Source: Aminobacter anthyllidis (GTDB lineage Bacteria; Pseudomonadota; Alphaproteobacteria; Rhizobiales; Rhizobiaceae). Taken from it: DNA of 64,000 nucleotides. The notes beneath the pieces were generated by a model. That model made no database searches. It had not been told where the DNA came from and saw only the letters and a list, made by a program, of their open reading frames with translations. Shown here piece by piece: positions 63,719 to 64,000 of this stretch (position 1 is the first letter of the stretch; the number at the start of each line of letters is the position of its first letter). The translations under genes were made by a program, and so were the position numbers. The stretch spans positions 124,001-188,000 of the forward strand of contig NZ_JAFLWW010000010.1 of assembly GCF_018555685.1 (NCBI RefSeq), written 5' to 3'.

Positions 63719-64000
63719 TCAGCTAAAGCTTCGGACCGTCGCCAATGCGCCGTCGAGCGACTTGCCGGCTTCGTCCTGCAGTGCTGCCTGGACGAGGCGC
63801 TTGAGCCAGGTCCCGCCATCCTCGCGCCCCTTGAGCAGGGGCACGGCCGAAAGCACCTTGTCGAACTTGCCCTGGCCGCGGCTGTGCGTGTCGGAATAGC
63901 CTTTCACCAGCCGGCGGCTGCCGATCACTGCGGCAGCCAAATCATAGTTGGCAGGCAGCATGGCGGTGGCCGTATCCAGCCAATTCTTGATATGCGCCAT
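63719..64000 (-). CDS. C-terminal part of indolepyruvate oxidoreductase subunit beta family protein (cut by window edge)
   Basis: Only the last 93 residues are in the window. RRLVKGYSDTHSRGQGKFDKVL resembles the C-terminal DUF6537 part of indolepyruvate ferredoxin oxidoreductase beta proteins in alphaproteobacteria, which are several hundred residues long. The Met at the edge is therefore probably internal. The full enzyme would oxidise aryl-pyruvates with its alpha subunit beyond the window. Confidence 0.65.
   Translation of the reverse strand: MAHIKNWLDTATAMLPANYDLAAAVIGSRRLVKGYSDTHSRGQGKFDKVLSAVPLLKGREDGGTWLKRLVQAALQDEAGKSLDGALATVRSFS

Overview
The window is a GC-rich chromosomal segment of an alphaproteobacterium, most likely order Hyphomicrobiales (Rhizobiales) and close to Mesorhizobium/Aminobacter (Phyllobacteriaceae). 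This rests on the aroA / cmk / rpsA block next to a FYDLN-acid (TIGR02300) protein, an EcfG-type stress promoter, a RirA-type iron box, an NDUFA9-like epimerase, many solute ABC transporters, and the palindromic intergenic repeats typical of rhizobia. No database search was possible, so all family calls come from reading motifs and gene order.

Layout. 0.2-4.6 kb: housekeeping and stress genes (uppP, TauE/SafE permease, NDUFA9-like protein, DoxX, CsbD behind an EcfG promoter, a repeat-bearing secreted protein). 4.9-12.6 kb: a polar amino acid ABC importer with an Ldh2-type dehydrogenase, divergent from a TetR-family regulator, a thiamine-diphosphate 2-oxoacid decarboxylase resembling AruI, and an SDR. 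12.6-20.5 kb: a lipoprotein hydrolase, then rpsA, cmk and aroA, with a non-canonical SDR and a RhuM-family gene lying between cmk and aroA, then the FYDLN protein and tRNA-Ala(GGC). 20.6-22.8 kb: a decayed haem/siderophore locus beside the tRNA, with a broken hmuT-like gene, a RirA-like box, and an intact DUF2218-siderophore-interacting reductase.

22.9-35.0 kb is a coherent set for D-amino-acid peptides: a dipeptide ABC importer split over two strands around a LysR gene, a serine beta-lactamase/D-aminopeptidase-type hydrolase, an M55 D-aminopeptidase, an alpha-oxoamine-synthase-like PLP enzyme and a DSD1-type D-amino acid lyase. 36.3-48.7 kb couples a polyamine-type (PotDBCA) importer to an amidohydrolase, two M20 hydrolases, adenine deaminase, nucleoside hydrolase and a phosphoribosyltransferase, which together look like nucleoside/nucleobase scavenging. 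48.8-61.6 kb starts with an exported MsrA and continues as two convergent operons. One carries RidA, an aminotransferase and LivGFHM-type genes. The other carries a Liv-type binding protein, a BisC-family molybdoenzyme, an FAD amine oxidase-like enzyme and an ornithine-cyclodeaminase-family enzyme. A GntR gene sits at the junction. Three near-identical TGATCA-centred sites, one before each operon and one before the regulator, suggest a single regulon for an unidentified substrate; this is the strongest candidate for an undescribed system. 62.2-64.0 kb: a cyclase-family hydrolase, a MarR regulator, and the C-terminal end of an indolepyruvate-oxidoreductase-beta-like gene cut by the window edge.
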